Origin: a virus
Length of the DNA stretch: 59,367 nucleotides
Reading direction: 5' to 3' (one strand)
IMG/VR virus record: IMGVR_UViG_3300037244_000010
Location: 1 to 59,367 of that record
Below the pieces are notes generated by a model that was not told the origin of the DNA, made no database searches, and saw only the letters and a program-made list of their open reading frames with translations. The position numbers were made by a program, and so were the translations under genes. Positions 32,716-41,839 of this stretch are shown one piece after another (within the stretch, counting starts at the first letter, position 1; each line of letters begins with the position of its first letter).

Positions 32716-34002
32716 ATGCCGGTCATAATCCCCGCGAACTCGTTCCCGCCGGCCACCGGCACTCCTCAGACAGTTCCCGTTGACCTGCCCACGCCTTCAT
32801 TCGTCAACGACTCAGACGGACTCGATGCAACGCTGGTCCTGAACGACATGGTGAGCAAGTTCGAGACGGACACCAGCAGGACCCTCTACCCGGCCCAGGT
32901 CGAGCAGTTGCTTATCAACCTCTACGCCTACCGCGAGATTCTGGTCCGGAACGCGATTCAGTATTGCGGACTTCAGAACCTGCTCGCATTCGCCGTCTAC
33001 CCGATGCTGGACTACCTCGGCGAGTATCTGGATTGCACCAGGCTTCCCGCGCAGTACGCCACCACGACATTGCAGTTCACGCTCACGGCCGCACAGTCGT
33101 CCGACACCACGATAGCCTCTGGCACGCAGGTCGGGACTCAAGACGGCCTCAACATCTTCGCCACCACCTCGGCGCTCACGATTGCTGCCGGGCAGACGGT
33201 TGGCACCGTAGCGGCGCAATGCACCACGGCAGGACTCAGCGGCAACGGCTACCTCGCCGGACAGGTCAGTGTCCTGATGGGCTCGTTCCCGCTTGTCTCT
33301 GCTGTCGCCAACACGACGACCCCGGCCAACGGAACTGACGGTGAACCTGCTGGCACTACCGCAGGAGACAACCACTACCGCACGCGCATTCAGGCAGCCC
33401 CGAACAATCTCACGACCGCCGGCCCGTCTGGCCAGTACCGATCTCTCGCGCTTGACGTGAGTTCGACCATCGTTGACGCGCAAGTCCCGACAAATCCGAC
33501 AACGCCGGGCACGGTGCAGGTCTACGTCCTGACAGGACCCGTAACGCAGCCGTCCGCATCCCCAAACAGTTCTGGCATCGCATCCGGTACTCTACTTTCC
33601 GCTGTTCAGTCGGCGCTCAGCGCGCAGACTGTGAGGCCTCTTTGTGATACCGTTCTAGTCTCGGCAGTGACCGAAGTTGATTACACCGTGACCGGGGCGA
33701 TCACACTCTACGCGAACGCCAACTATGCGACGATTGCCGCTGGAATCACCGCAGCGGCGCAGAATCTTGCCTTGACGCTCGCTGCAAATATTGAGCAGGA
33801 TATAGTCCTGAGTCAGTGGCAATCGGCTCTCAGCGTGTCGGGGGTCTACGACATGCAACTGACACTTGCTGCGAACATCGGCGGCACACCACTCACTCCA
33901 ACTTCGGACGGCAGTTTCTTGCTCACAGCGGGACAATGGGCGAACTGCATAGGCATCAACCTCACAATCGTTATGGGCACAAAAAATCAGCCAGTTAGCT
34001 AG
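32716..34002 (+). CDS. Baseplate protein gpJ-like
   Basis: A 428-residue product. YPAQVEQLLINLYAYREILV, the AVYPMLDYLGEYLDCTRLPA block and a middle beta domain with SGNGYLAGQVSVL match the P2 gpJ / Mu gp47 family. It joins wedge and fibre attachment. Confidence 0.92.
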   Translation: MPVIIPANSFPPATGTPQTVPVDLPTPSFVNDSDGLDATLVLNDMVSKFETDTSRTLYPAQVEQLLINLYAYREILVRNAIQYCGLQNLLAFAVYPMLDYLGEYLDCTRLPAQYATTTLQFTLTAAQSSDTTIASGTQVGTQDGLNIFATTSALTIAAGQTVGTVAAQCTTAGLSGNGYLAGQVSVLMGSFPLVSAVANTTTPANGTDGEPAGTTAGDNHYRTRIQAAPNNLTTAGPSGQYRSLALDVSSTIVDAQVPTNPTTPGTVQVYVLTGPVTQPSASPNSSGIASGTLLSAVQSALSAQTVRPLCDTVLVSAVTEVDYTVTGAITLYANANYATIAAGITAAAQNLALTLAANIEQDIVLSQWQSALSVSGVYDMQLTLAANIGGTPLTPTSDGSFLLTAGQWANCIGINLTIVMGTKNQPVS

Positions 34003-34021
34003 TCCACAAGGAGACTTCAGC

Positions 34022-37000
34022 ATGAAACGAATTGCGCCCTTTCTTTTCCTGATCTTGTCAGTTATCACATGCTTTGCTCAGACCCAGATTGACCCGACTT
34101 ACCAGATTCGGTGGAACGCTCTTGCTTATCCTGGCGCGCCTGCTGCAAACGGGATCACATGCACCCAGAACGGAAACTACGCGATTTATCCTTACGGCGC
34201 AGAGTGGGGGCAGTCTTATCAGGACACGACGAATAATGTCGAGTACAAATGCACAACATCTGGATGGGTGAAGAATCTACCCACGACAGGCGGCACGCTG
34301 ACCGGCCCACTCAACGGCACCAGCGCATCGTTCTCAGGCACCGTCGCGTCTCCCGCCATAGTGCCTACCAATATCACTCCCAGTACGTCTCCAATCTGTG
34401 CCAACGGCACAGGCGGGGCACTTACAACTATGGGGTGCGGTGGTGCAGGCGTAACGCAGATCATACCTGGGACAAACGTCACCATTTCGCCTAGTGGGGG
34501 CACAGGTGCAGTAACAATCAACAGCACAGGCGCTGGCTTGCCGACAAACGCTGTAGTTGCGTGGGCTGGTGATTCACGGTTCTGGGTTTCCGGATCCAAT
34601 TCCTCCGCTGGCACTGCGGAGGGATCGATTACTTCTGGCTCTGTATCGGGCGGAGTACTGACTGCCCAGGTCGGTAATCTGTCAAACTCGACTCCATCTT
34701 ATGCGGGCACAATCTATAAACTTTATGGATTCACAGGCGCATACGCTGCCTTGAACGGTCAACATGTAACGGTCACTTCGGGCTCATCCTCACAGTTTGT
34801 GGCCACCGTGACCGGCGTCTCTGATGGCACGACGGTTGGAACAGGTTCGTTCATTGCCGATAGTATGGCCTTTGCAGTGTTTGGTACTAAACTTCCAAGC
34901 ACAAGCAGTTCTGTTTTTGTGGATGTTAGTACAGGTGTCGAAACTACCACAGATACCTTTATTGCCGCCTATCTATCAAAGCTGCACCCCATTAGCCCGG
35001 CTGTGACCGGATCGACAGGCTATCTGGTGCTGCAATTGGGCATCAACGATATTGTGACGCTGGAAAGCGCCTCTGCCGCTTATGTTGAAAACAACTATCT
35101 AACGATATGGGCAATGGCTCATGCCGATGGCTGGAAGATCCTCCAGACATCACTGATACCATATGGCACAGATCAGGGGCGGCTCTCCACAATCAATGAA
35201 GTCAACCTTTGGCTCCGTGGACGTTCCCCACAGGATGCAGTAACCAACAGCCAGAACTGGGATATCTTTGACGATGTTGCTCAGATACTTCCCACCGACA
35301 CGGATGCAGCGGTCTTTATGCAAACCGGCTCGCCCAATCCTCACCATTTGAACGATAGTGGAAACAACTTGCTGGCCGCATCGGTGGCGCAGGGCTTATC
35401 CTCCCCGCTCTCTTCTTTGTATTCTCTCAATGCTGATTACAATTTTGGATTAAACTGGGCGCTCATCAACGGAGGCACCCTTACCAACCAAGGTCTTATA
35501 GTGGGGAACAATGCATCTATATCACCCATCGGTAACGGTAGCATCGCGGCAACCTCTTTAGACGGTGTCACGGTGTCCGGCACACCTACTCCAGGGCAAT
35601 CTGTGATTGCTTCTGGGTCTACCTCAGCAGTGTGGGGGTATGTACCCTGTGGATACAACGATATTCCATGCACTGATGCTGCTAATAGCTGGTTTGGAAC
35701 TCAGACGTACACTACGTCTGGCCCTGCCTCACCAGCCGTAATCGAGAAAGGCTCCGCTGGTGCGATCTCTTCGGTGTTTGTGCAAAGCGCATTTGTCAGT
35801 ACTGGTTCTCCCTATACTCTGTCTTTCACGTCCCCTGTAACCGCTGGCGATACACTGCTGGTGTTTGAGACATCAGACTATGGCACAACAATCACAGACA
35901 CTCTGGGTAACACCTTCACTGGTGTTCCCGGATGTGGGACTAGTGGCTGTGGCAATCCCTTTTCGACCGCGATGGCCTATAGCGCAACTGGCGGGGCAGA
36001 TACAATAACTGTAACCCCATCTTCGTCACAAAGTTTTTATGTCTTGATTGCTGAGTACCGCGGTCCCCTATCTGTATCTCCTCTGGATGGTACTCCAGCT
36101 AACACAGACAACAACTTTAGCACCGGCTCAGGCGGCGCAACTACAGTCGGTCCTATAACCACTGTGGCGAACGGTGATTTGATTATCACCGCTACATCCA
36201 CGGACAACAATCTGGGAGCCCCTAGCGTTGCAGGATTCACAGCACGTGATTCCACCGATAAACTCAATCTTTACGACACAATACAAGTCTCGGCAGGGAA
36301 CCAATCCGCTGCTTGGAATTGGGCTACGGGTTATGGACGGTCAGTAGGTACTCTGTTCGCGCTCAAAGCACAAACCCTCTCAGGTCAAACCGCCGACTTG
36401 CATCAGTATGAATCAGCTGCGGGAGCCTTGGTAGGCGCGGTGAACGCATACGGGCAAATCCAACTTCCTACTGCCTCCAACTTACCAACCAACACCCCGG
36501 TTGACTCTGGTGTTGCGCTTGCGGCGGACACTACCTGCACGAGTTTACTGGCGGTCTACACCGGAAGCGCGTGGGAGTGCCTGCCAAGTAATCCTGGCAC
36601 AGTAACCAGCGTAGGCTTGACCATGCCGGGAGTGATTTTCAATTCCACGGTGCCTGGCTCTCCTGTGACGACATCTAGTACACTAGCACCAACTCTAGCA
36701 ACACAGACAGCAAATACTGTGCTGGCCGGTCCTGCGACCGGAAGCCCGGCAACGCCTACATTCCGAGCGTTGGTGAGCGCCGACATCCCAAACAATGCGG
36801 CGAGTACCACAGGCACAGCGGCTAATCTGAGCGGCACACCCGCCTTGCCCAACGGCACGACGGCCACGACTCAGAGCGTGGCGGACAACAGCACGAACCT
36901 GGAAACCACTGCGGGAACACTAGCTAAGATTACGGCCAAAACCTTGAGTTTGAATGTCCCTGCTTGGCTGCAAAATCTAGGCGACGGCTCGGACGGTAAC

Positions 37001-38374
37001 AATCTGACCGCCTATGCGGCCCTGACCGGCGACTTGTACTACAACAACTTCACCGTGCCGTATGGAAACACGGTAACAAGCAGTGCATACCAAGGTAGCC
37101 TAACCATCCATGCAAAAGGTACCTGCACGATTGCGGGATTGATAACCAGCACGAATAATAACTATATAAGTAACGGCCTTTATGGCGGGTCTTCCGGTGC
37201 AACTGGCGGGGGAACGTCGGCGGGTTCTGCGGGCAAAAGCACTCTCGGACCGCCTGGGATGAGTTCTTATGTCTGGGGCGGTATCACTATTGGAGCCGCG
37301 GGGCAAGCGGGAGGCGGTTCCGCATGGTCAGATCAAGCGCTAACTGGCGGAGCTTTGACAGAGTGGGCAAGAGTGGTTGCTACAGCTGGAGGAGCCACGG
37401 ACGGGCAATTCCTAGGCGGTGCTCCGAGTGCGGCAGGAACTAGTAGTTCTCAAGGTTCGGGAGTTACTCTGATCTGCGGCTCGATTGTGGGCACCGATGG
37501 TACACACACCGGCATCATTGATATGAGTGCTTCTCCCTCATCACCTCCTACCGCCAACAACACAGGCGCACAAGCGGGCGGCGGTGGTGGAGTTGTGCTG
37601 CTCTCGTCACAGTCCGCAATCGCCACGCCTCCGCTAGTCTATGTGGCTGGTGGCGCGGCTGCAATCGGCTCCGCCATCCTCACCACACCGGTCAATGGCA
37701 CGTTTACGACAGCGACGACAGGCGGTTCCTTAACAGGTTCCACAAGTTATTACTACACCGTTGTGGCACACAAGGGGCCAAATGGCTCCACGGCGCAGTC
37801 TACCGAAACCAGCCTTGCAACAGGCGCAGGAACCAACACCAATACCATTACTGTAAAATGGGCGGTCGTTCCTGGGGCGCAGAGCTACGACATCTGCGGC
37901 CGCACAACTGGCTCAGAGCAGCTGATTGCGACAATACTGAATAATGGTGCTGGAAATAATCCTCTGGCTACCCAGTATGTGGATACCGGCTCCATCACTC
38001 CTAGCGGAACGTGCTCAACTACAAACACTACATCTGGCTGGTTTACCACGCCGCAGGCCTTGAGCCACGGCGGCACCTGCACAAGTCCTGCCAAGCTGCT
38101 GCTGGGTGTTACCTCTGGCGCTCTCAATGGCACAGCAACGGTGATTCAAGCCGGTGCTGGGTGCGGCACGGGAACTGGAGTGCAATGGAGTGTGTTAGGT
38201 GCTGGCGGAACATTGGGCACAGGCACGGTTAATCCAACATGGTCTGGCGGCTCGGTCGTATCGGCTACCACAACCCCGGGCACAAGCTCAGGCTACACGC
38301 CAGTCAATTACACCGTCTCTGGTGATGGCGGAGATGGCTCCCCGGGCGTAACCGCAACATTTCAAGGATGGTAA
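34022..38374 (+). CDS. Giant secreted-type fibre protein with SGNH-like hydrolase domain
   Basis: A 1450-residue product with a Sec signal peptide (KRIAPFLFLILSVITCFAQT), odd for a virion protein. Residues ~177-460 resemble an SGNH/GDSL hydrolase: AGDSRFW (~182), LGINDIV (~340) and PNPHHLNDSG (~440), where the expected catalytic Asp three before His is Asn. Next come beta domains, a Gly-rich stretch (~1056-1220) like phage adhesin tips, an FnIII-like segment (VPGAQSYDICGRTTGSEQLI, ~1290) and a Gly/Thr-rich end. AAGGAG lies before the ATG. It has no CAGGACYC copy over 4.3 kb and looks compositionally distinct, suggesting recent acquisition. Confidence 0.8.
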   Translation: MKRIAPFLFLILSVITCFAQTQIDPTYQIRWNALAYPGAPAANGITCTQNGNYAIYPYGAEWGQSYQDTTNNVEYKCTTSGWVKNLPTTGGTLTGPLNGTSASFSGTVASPAIVPTNITPSTSPICANGTGGALTTMGCGGAGVTQIIPGTNVTISPSGGTGAVTINSTGAGLPTNAVVAWAGDSRFWVSGSNSSAGTAEGSITSGSVSGGVLTAQVGNLSNSTPSYAGTIYKLYGFTGAYAALNGQHVTVTSGSSSQFVATVTGVSDGTTVGTGSFIADSMAFAVFGTKLPSTSSSVFVDVSTGVETTTDTFIAAYLSKLHPISPAVTGSTGYLVLQLGINDIVTLESASAAYVENNYLTIWAMAHADGWKILQTSLIPYGTDQGRLSTINEVNLWLRGRSPQDAVTNSQNWDIFDDVAQILPTDTDAAVFMQTGSPNPHHLNDSGNNLLAASVAQGLSSPLSSLYSLNADYNFGLNWALINGGTLTNQGLIVGNNASISPIGNGSIAATSLDGVTVSGTPTPGQSVIASGSTSAVWGYVPCGYNDIPCTDAANSWFGTQTYTTSGPASPAVIEKGSAGAISSVFVQSAFVSTGSPYTLSFTSPVTAGDTLLVFETSDYGTTITDTLGNTFTGVPGCGTSGCGNPFSTAMAYSATGGADTITVTPSSSQSFYVLIAEYRGPLSVSPLDGTPANTDNNFSTGSGGATTVGPITTVANGDLIITATSTDNNLGAPSVAGFTARDSTDKLNLYDTIQVSAGNQSAAWNWATGYGRSVGTLFALKAQTLSGQTADLHQYESAAGALVGAVNAYGQIQLPTASNLPTNTPVDSGVALAADTTCTSLLAVYTGSAWECLPSNPGTVTSVGLTMPGVIFNSTVPGSPVTTSSTLAPTLATQTANTVLAGPATGSPATPTFRALVSADIPNNAASTTGTAANLSGTPALPNGTTATTQSVADNSTNLETTAGTLAKITAKTLSLNVPAWLQNLGDGSDGNNLTAYAALTGDLYYNNFTVPYGNTVTSSAYQGSLTIHAKGTCTIAGLITSTNNNYISNGLYGGSSGATGGGTSAGSAGKSTLGPPGMSSYVWGGITIGAAGQAGGGSAWSDQALTGGALTEWARVVATAGGATDGQFLGGAPSAAGTSSSQGSGVTLICGSIVGTDGTHTGIIDMSASPSSPPTANNTGAQAGGGGGVVLLSSQSAIATPPLVYVAGGAAAIGSAILTTPVNGTFTTATTGGSLTGSTSYYYTVVAHKGPNGSTAQSTETSLATGAGTNTNTITVKWAVVPGAQSYDICGRTTGSEQLIATILNNGAGNNPLATQYVDTGSITPSGTCSTTNTTSGWFTTPQALSHGGTCTSPAKLLLGVTSGALNGTATVIQAGAGCGTGTGVQWSVLGAGGTLGTGTVNPTWSGGSVVSATTTPGTSSGYTPVNYTVSGDGGDGSPGVTATFQGW

Positions 38375-38376
38375 AC

Positions 38377-38649
38377 ATGGCAGACTTTGGCAGTTTGACG
38401 ATAAACAGCGACGGCAGCGCGACTCTGAGCGTGACATTTGATATCGCAGGCGTCCAGTGTGACCCATCGCTGGCAGCCAATGACACGGACTTTCCTCTGC
38501 CGGTGCGGGCAGATGGCAACGGTAATATCATCCCTTGGACACAGGCCGCGGCTCAAGCTACGCTGGGGCCACAGATCGCAGCAGCTAAGGCGGCATTTCT
38601 TGCGGCTGCTCCGGAATGGATACCAACCCTCCCTGCATCTGGGGAGTAG
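38377..38649 (+). CDS. Small fibre-associated protein
   Basis: Ninety residues from ATG 38377, two bases after the fibre stop. GSLTINSDGSATLSVTFDIA is a beta motif and the C-terminus is Ala/Pro-rich. Possibly a fibre chaperone or tip partner by position. No family recognised. Confidence 0.5.
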   Translation: MADFGSLTINSDGSATLSVTFDIAGVQCDPSLAANDTDFPLPVRADGNGNIIPWTQAAAQATLGPQIAAAKAAFLAAAPEWIPTLPASGE

Positions 38650-38677
38650 TGGCACAGAACGAAGGCTAGGAGGCCTC

Positions 38678-38734
38678 ATGGCAACACCAATTCCTTGTGC
38701 AGCCACCACACCAAAACCAATCCCCAATAAGTAG
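38678..38734 (+). CDS. Possible 18-residue peptide with strong ribosome binding site
   Basis: TAGGAGG lies five bases before ATG 38678 and an 18-codon Pro/Thr-rich frame (MATPIPCAATTPKPIPNK) ends at TAG. It is followed by a CCGCAG-type hairpin and then gpI. It may be a leader peptide coupling translation to gpI, or a remnant. Confidence 0.3.
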   Translation: MATPIPCAATTPKPIPNK

Positions 38735-38814
38735 CCGCAGTTGTCCGCACTGCGGTGCCTGAGCAGGACCGGCATCTACGATAGAGAGATAGGCCAAAGG
38801 AGGGCCTGAGCAAC

Positions 38815-39948
38815 ATGGCAAACAATCTCAGGCCTGCGTCATCGATCAACGACCTCAGAACTCAAGCGCACATGCAACTATCTGCACGACTTGAGTCGCT
38901 CGACCTGACGCCCCTGCTTATCAGGACTCTAGGAAACAACCTCCCGGCATCCATCTTGCCCTACTTGACATGGGAACTAGACATGATGGTGCCGAGTGTC
39001 CCGATGCAGCAGCTAGGGGCTACGGCGTTAGATGTTATCCAGAACGCCCTACCTCTGCATCGCATCAGTGGCACTCCTGGCGCAATCATCCATGCTCTTG
39101 CCTTGTGCGGCATAACAGCAACGATCTTAGAGGGTCAAGACTCATGGGGAGGTACTTCATATCCAGCCAGTCAAGGATGGGCTGTCTTCAGGGTGGGATT
39201 TACCGGTGCTGGGATGGCCCCCGCTGGACTAATCAACGGAACCAATATGCACTTTGTTCTTCCTGAGACGCCAAACGGTAACTCGCTCCGAGTCTTCTAT
39301 AACGGACTCCTTCTGCGGCCGACGACAGACTATGGAGTTTCAGGACTCAACATGACCACGGCATTCGCGCCGGCTACGAACGCGACGCTCTTGATTGTGT
39401 TTCGCAGCGGCACATCCATCCCACTATATTTCGATGCCATTGTGCCAACAGTCTCAGGCTCAAATCTAACTTTTCCTGAGACGCCGGTCAGCATTGAATT
39501 GTATAAGAATGGCATATTGCAGAGTGGGGGATTGAATGCAAGTCAGCTTTCCGCACTGGAGATCATCGTCAACTTCTTCAAGCCAGCGCGGTGCCTATTG
39601 GATTCCGTTTATGCCTTAGGTGGCAAGGATTACTCGATTTCGGGGAACACGGCGGCGCTGACGGTTGCTCCGAAGTCTACCGACTCGTTCATTGCGTGGG
39701 GAACTTACGCGGGCACAGGCACCGCGCCGAACTACGCTGACTATGTGACGCCGACAGGACTCGTAAACGGCTCCAATACCGTGTTTACCCTTCCCCAAGC
39801 TCCGAGTCCTGCTGCCAGTCTCAGGCTGTACCGAGGATGGCAAGTACTGAAGCCGGGAGGGGTTGACTTCACCTTGAGCGGCGCAACGATCACCTACACC
39901 ATCGCCCCGGCGCCCACGGCCACGCATCTAGCCTTCTACCGCTACTAG
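38815..39948 (+). CDS. Tail protein gpI-like with duplicated receptor-type domain
   Basis: A 377-residue product. Residues 1-110 match P2 gpI (TRTLGNNLPASILPYLTWEL-like segment, HRISGTPGAIIHALALCGI). Two related beta modules follow, at ~137-205 (INGTNMHFVLPETPNGNSLR) and ~310-377 (VNGSNTVFTLPQAPSPAASL), each about 65 residues. gpI normally follows gpJ directly; here the giant fibre gene is inserted between them. AGGAGG upstream. Confidence 0.8.
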   Translation: MANNLRPASSINDLRTQAHMQLSARLESLDLTPLLIRTLGNNLPASILPYLTWELDMMVPSVPMQQLGATALDVIQNALPLHRISGTPGAIIHALALCGITATILEGQDSWGGTSYPASQGWAVFRVGFTGAGMAPAGLINGTNMHFVLPETPNGNSLRVFYNGLLLRPTTDYGVSGLNMTTAFAPATNATLLIVFRSGTSIPLYFDAIVPTVSGSNLTFPETPVSIELYKNGILQSGGLNASQLSALEIIVNFFKPARCLLDSVYALGGKDYSISGNTAALTVAPKSTDSFIAWGTYAGTGTAPNYADYVTPTGLVNGSNTVFTLPQAPSPAASLRLYRGWQVLKPGGVDFTLSGATITYTIAPAPTATHLAFYRY

Positions 39949-39955
39949 GGTGCGG

Positions 39956-40035
39956 TACAATCGGCATTGACGGGTACAGAACCAGTCTGACTCGCCACAT
40001 GACCTTGATAAGAGGATCAGTGGCGAGTCTTTCAC
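39956..40035 (+). promoter_or_regulatory. Late promoter/leader/hairpin element, copy 3
   Basis: TACAAT (39956-39961), a 7-base gap, GACGGGTAC (39969-39977), then GACTCGCCAC (39989-39998) pairing perfectly with GTGGCGAGTC (40020-40029). The enclosed hairpin carries TTGATAAG in its loop, and TTTC follows. It precedes the second fibre and lysis genes. Confidence 0.75.
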
Positions 40036-40051
40036 TTTGGAGGGAACACTG

Positions 40052-40336
40052 ATGGAAACGAAGATTGAACCGAACGAAACCGCTATTGTGACTCCTGTTA
40101 TGCTGCCAGCCTGCCCGTACTGCGCAGACGATCCGGCCCGGCTCTCGATCATGAACCAGATATTTCCCGGCGGCATGATTGGTGCCATCATCTTTTGCGG
40201 AAACCCAGAGTGCCGGAAGATCATCTCGACGCAGATCGTTGGGCGTATCGAGCAACAGACGGTAAATCAGGACTCAAAACCGCAAGAGGCCGTAGTTGCT
40301 GGCCCACAGTTGGTGAAGTCTCCGGAGGCCCTGTGA
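40052..40336 (+). CDS. Small putative zinc-ribbon protein
   Basis: Ninety-four residues from ATG 40052 with GGAGGG upstream. CPYCADDPARLSIMNQIF and CGNPECRKII give two Cys pairs at a spacing fitting one zinc ribbon, with a hydrophobic PGGMIGAIIF between. Stop overlaps the next GTG. Function unknown. Confidence 0.6.
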   Translation: METKIEPNETAIVTPVMLPACPYCADDPARLSIMNQIFPGGMIGAIIFCGNPECRKIISTQIVGRIEQQTVNQDSKPQEAVVAGPQLVKSPEAL

Positions 40337-41406
40337 ATCGATCAGTAAAGCGCATCATTGCCCTCGCCGCTCTCTGGCTGTGCGCGGCCTTCGCCATCGC
40401 CCAGGCTCCTATCGGGGTCTGCGTCAACAACGTTGCACAGACCATCTCGAACGGCGTCATCGCTCCGATACCCTACGCCACGGTTGCGCTCTGCACACCA
40501 GGGTCGACTGCGTCCAACTGTGTTGCAAACAAGGTCAGCATCTACACCACGACAGACCTCAGCACGGCAACCCCCACAAACCCATTCACGGCCGATGCCG
40601 GCGGCAACTACTACTTCTGCGCCCACGTGGGGCATTACGGACTCCTGATCAACTCCTCGTATGGTCAGTATTTTGTTCCCGATGTGACCTTGGTTGACAA
40701 CTGGGCGGCCGGCGGCACAATGACAGGGACACTCACTGACGCCGCAGGATTCATCGGGCCGCTGACCGGCAACGCCACGACAGCCTCCGCGTCAGATCAC
40801 ACTCCGACGCAATGCGGATCAGGACTCTACTCGCAAGGCGATACCACTACATGGGCAGCCAACTGCTCTCAGGTCCTGTGGAACCAAATAGGCGGTGACC
40901 CTGCACTGGTGACGAGTTTCAATACCCGCACGGGAGCCGTGACGCTGACCGCCGCTGATGTGGATGCAGTCGGCAACATCACCAATAGCACGAGCGGCAA
41001 TGCTGGGACGGCTACAGCGTTTGCGAATGCCCCAAGCGTACTCACGAGTCCTGCCGTTGCCAAAGGTGTGGACGCATCTGGAAACGCGATTGCTCAGACC
41101 TTTGCTGGCACGATGGCCGCTTCTGGTTATACGACTCTACCTGGCGGTGTCATGCTGCAATGGGTGCAAGGGTCCGAAATGTCGGCAGTTGGGACTGAGA
41201 CTGTGAGCTGGACCGGGACAGTTCCAAATGGCTGTCTTGGGGCATGGGTTAGCACGATACCGAGCGGCGGCATCGGAGACGGAACTTCACTCAGCTATTT
41301 CACGATGGTTTCATGGAACTCTTCGGGGGCTACGGTGTCATTCCAGCGTAACGCCGATCACACCTTTTACCCGGCAACCCCCATTGTTTTTGGCATTTGC
41401 TACTAG
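40333..41406 (+). CDS. Second fibre protein with Sec signal peptide and gp53-like tip
   Basis: A 357-residue product from GTG 40333 (GTGA overlap). Residues 5-24 (VKRIIALAALWLCAAFAIAQ) form a signal peptide. A carboxypeptidase-regulatory-like beta domain follows (IPYATVALCTPGSTASNCVA, PFTADAGGNYYFCAHVGHYG). The C-terminus (SGATVSFQRNADHTFYPATP with final GICY) matches the gp53-like tail fibre tip that ends in Gly-x-x-Tyr. Two exported-style fibres in one phage suggest a shared anchoring mechanism. Confidence 0.78.
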   Translation: MNRSVKRIIALAALWLCAAFAIAQAPIGVCVNNVAQTISNGVIAPIPYATVALCTPGSTASNCVANKVSIYTTTDLSTATPTNPFTADAGGNYYFCAHVGHYGLLINSSYGQYFVPDVTLVDNWAAGGTMTGTLTDAAGFIGPLTGNATTASASDHTPTQCGSGLYSQGDTTTWAANCSQVLWNQIGGDPALVTSFNTRTGAVTLTAADVDAVGNITNSTSGNAGTATAFANAPSVLTSPAVAKGVDASGNAIAQTFAGTMAASGYTTLPGGVMLQWVQGSEMSAVGTETVSWTGTVPNGCLGAWVSTIPSGGIGDGTSLSYFTMVSWNSSGATVSFQRNADHTFYPATPIVFGICY

Positions 41407-41415
41407 GGAGTAAAA

Positions 41416-41757
41416 ATGGTTGAGCGCAGAACGAACGTAAGCCAATTCGCCGGGGTGAACGCTCTCCAAAAAGACATTGAGCGGCTAACCAAAGAGCGTG
41501 ACGCCTTCGCCAAAGAGCGAGAGAATGCGCAGACAAGGCTACTCGAAGAGCATGGCGTAGCGCTGGCAGCACTGAAGACCGACCTTACTTTGATGGTAGA
41601 GCGCACGAAGGATCTTCCTGCTGCTATCGAAAAACTTAACACTCGACTGACCTCCCAGGAACGGTGGAAGATCCTCATGACCGGTTACGCGGCCGCCTTT
41701 GGCATCATGGGAGCATTCCTGGGATGGGTTACAAATTTGATCTTCCGCGCGCACTAA
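41416..41757 (+). CDS. Coiled-coil membrane protein (XhlA-like, lysis region)
   Basis: A 113-residue product. Residues ~15-80 are a charged coiled coil (QKDIERLTKERDAFAKEREN) and ~88-110 a single membrane span (YAAAFGIMGAFLGWVTNLIF). This layout resembles haemolysin XhlA-type proteins near phage holins. GGAG upstream. Confidence 0.65.
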   Translation: MVERRTNVSQFAGVNALQKDIERLTKERDAFAKERENAQTRLLEEHGVALAALKTDLTLMVERTKDLPAAIEKLNTRLTSQERWKILMTGYAAAFGIMGAFLGWVTNLIFRAH

Positions 41758-41769
41758 AACGGGTACGCC

Positions 41770-41832
41770 ATGGATATACCGAGTCCCAATCCGGAATGGC
41801 CCCGCGATCTTCCGCAACCCGACGACCTATGA
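41770..41832 (+). CDS. Possible 20-residue peptide before the endolysin
   Basis: ATG 41770 opens 20 codons (PSPNPEWPRDLPQPDDL) ending at 41832. The peptide is Pro/Asp-rich. No good ribosome binding site, so support is weak. Confidence 0.2.
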   Translation: MDIPSPNPEWPRDLPQPDDL

Positions 41833-41839
41833 GGGCAAC

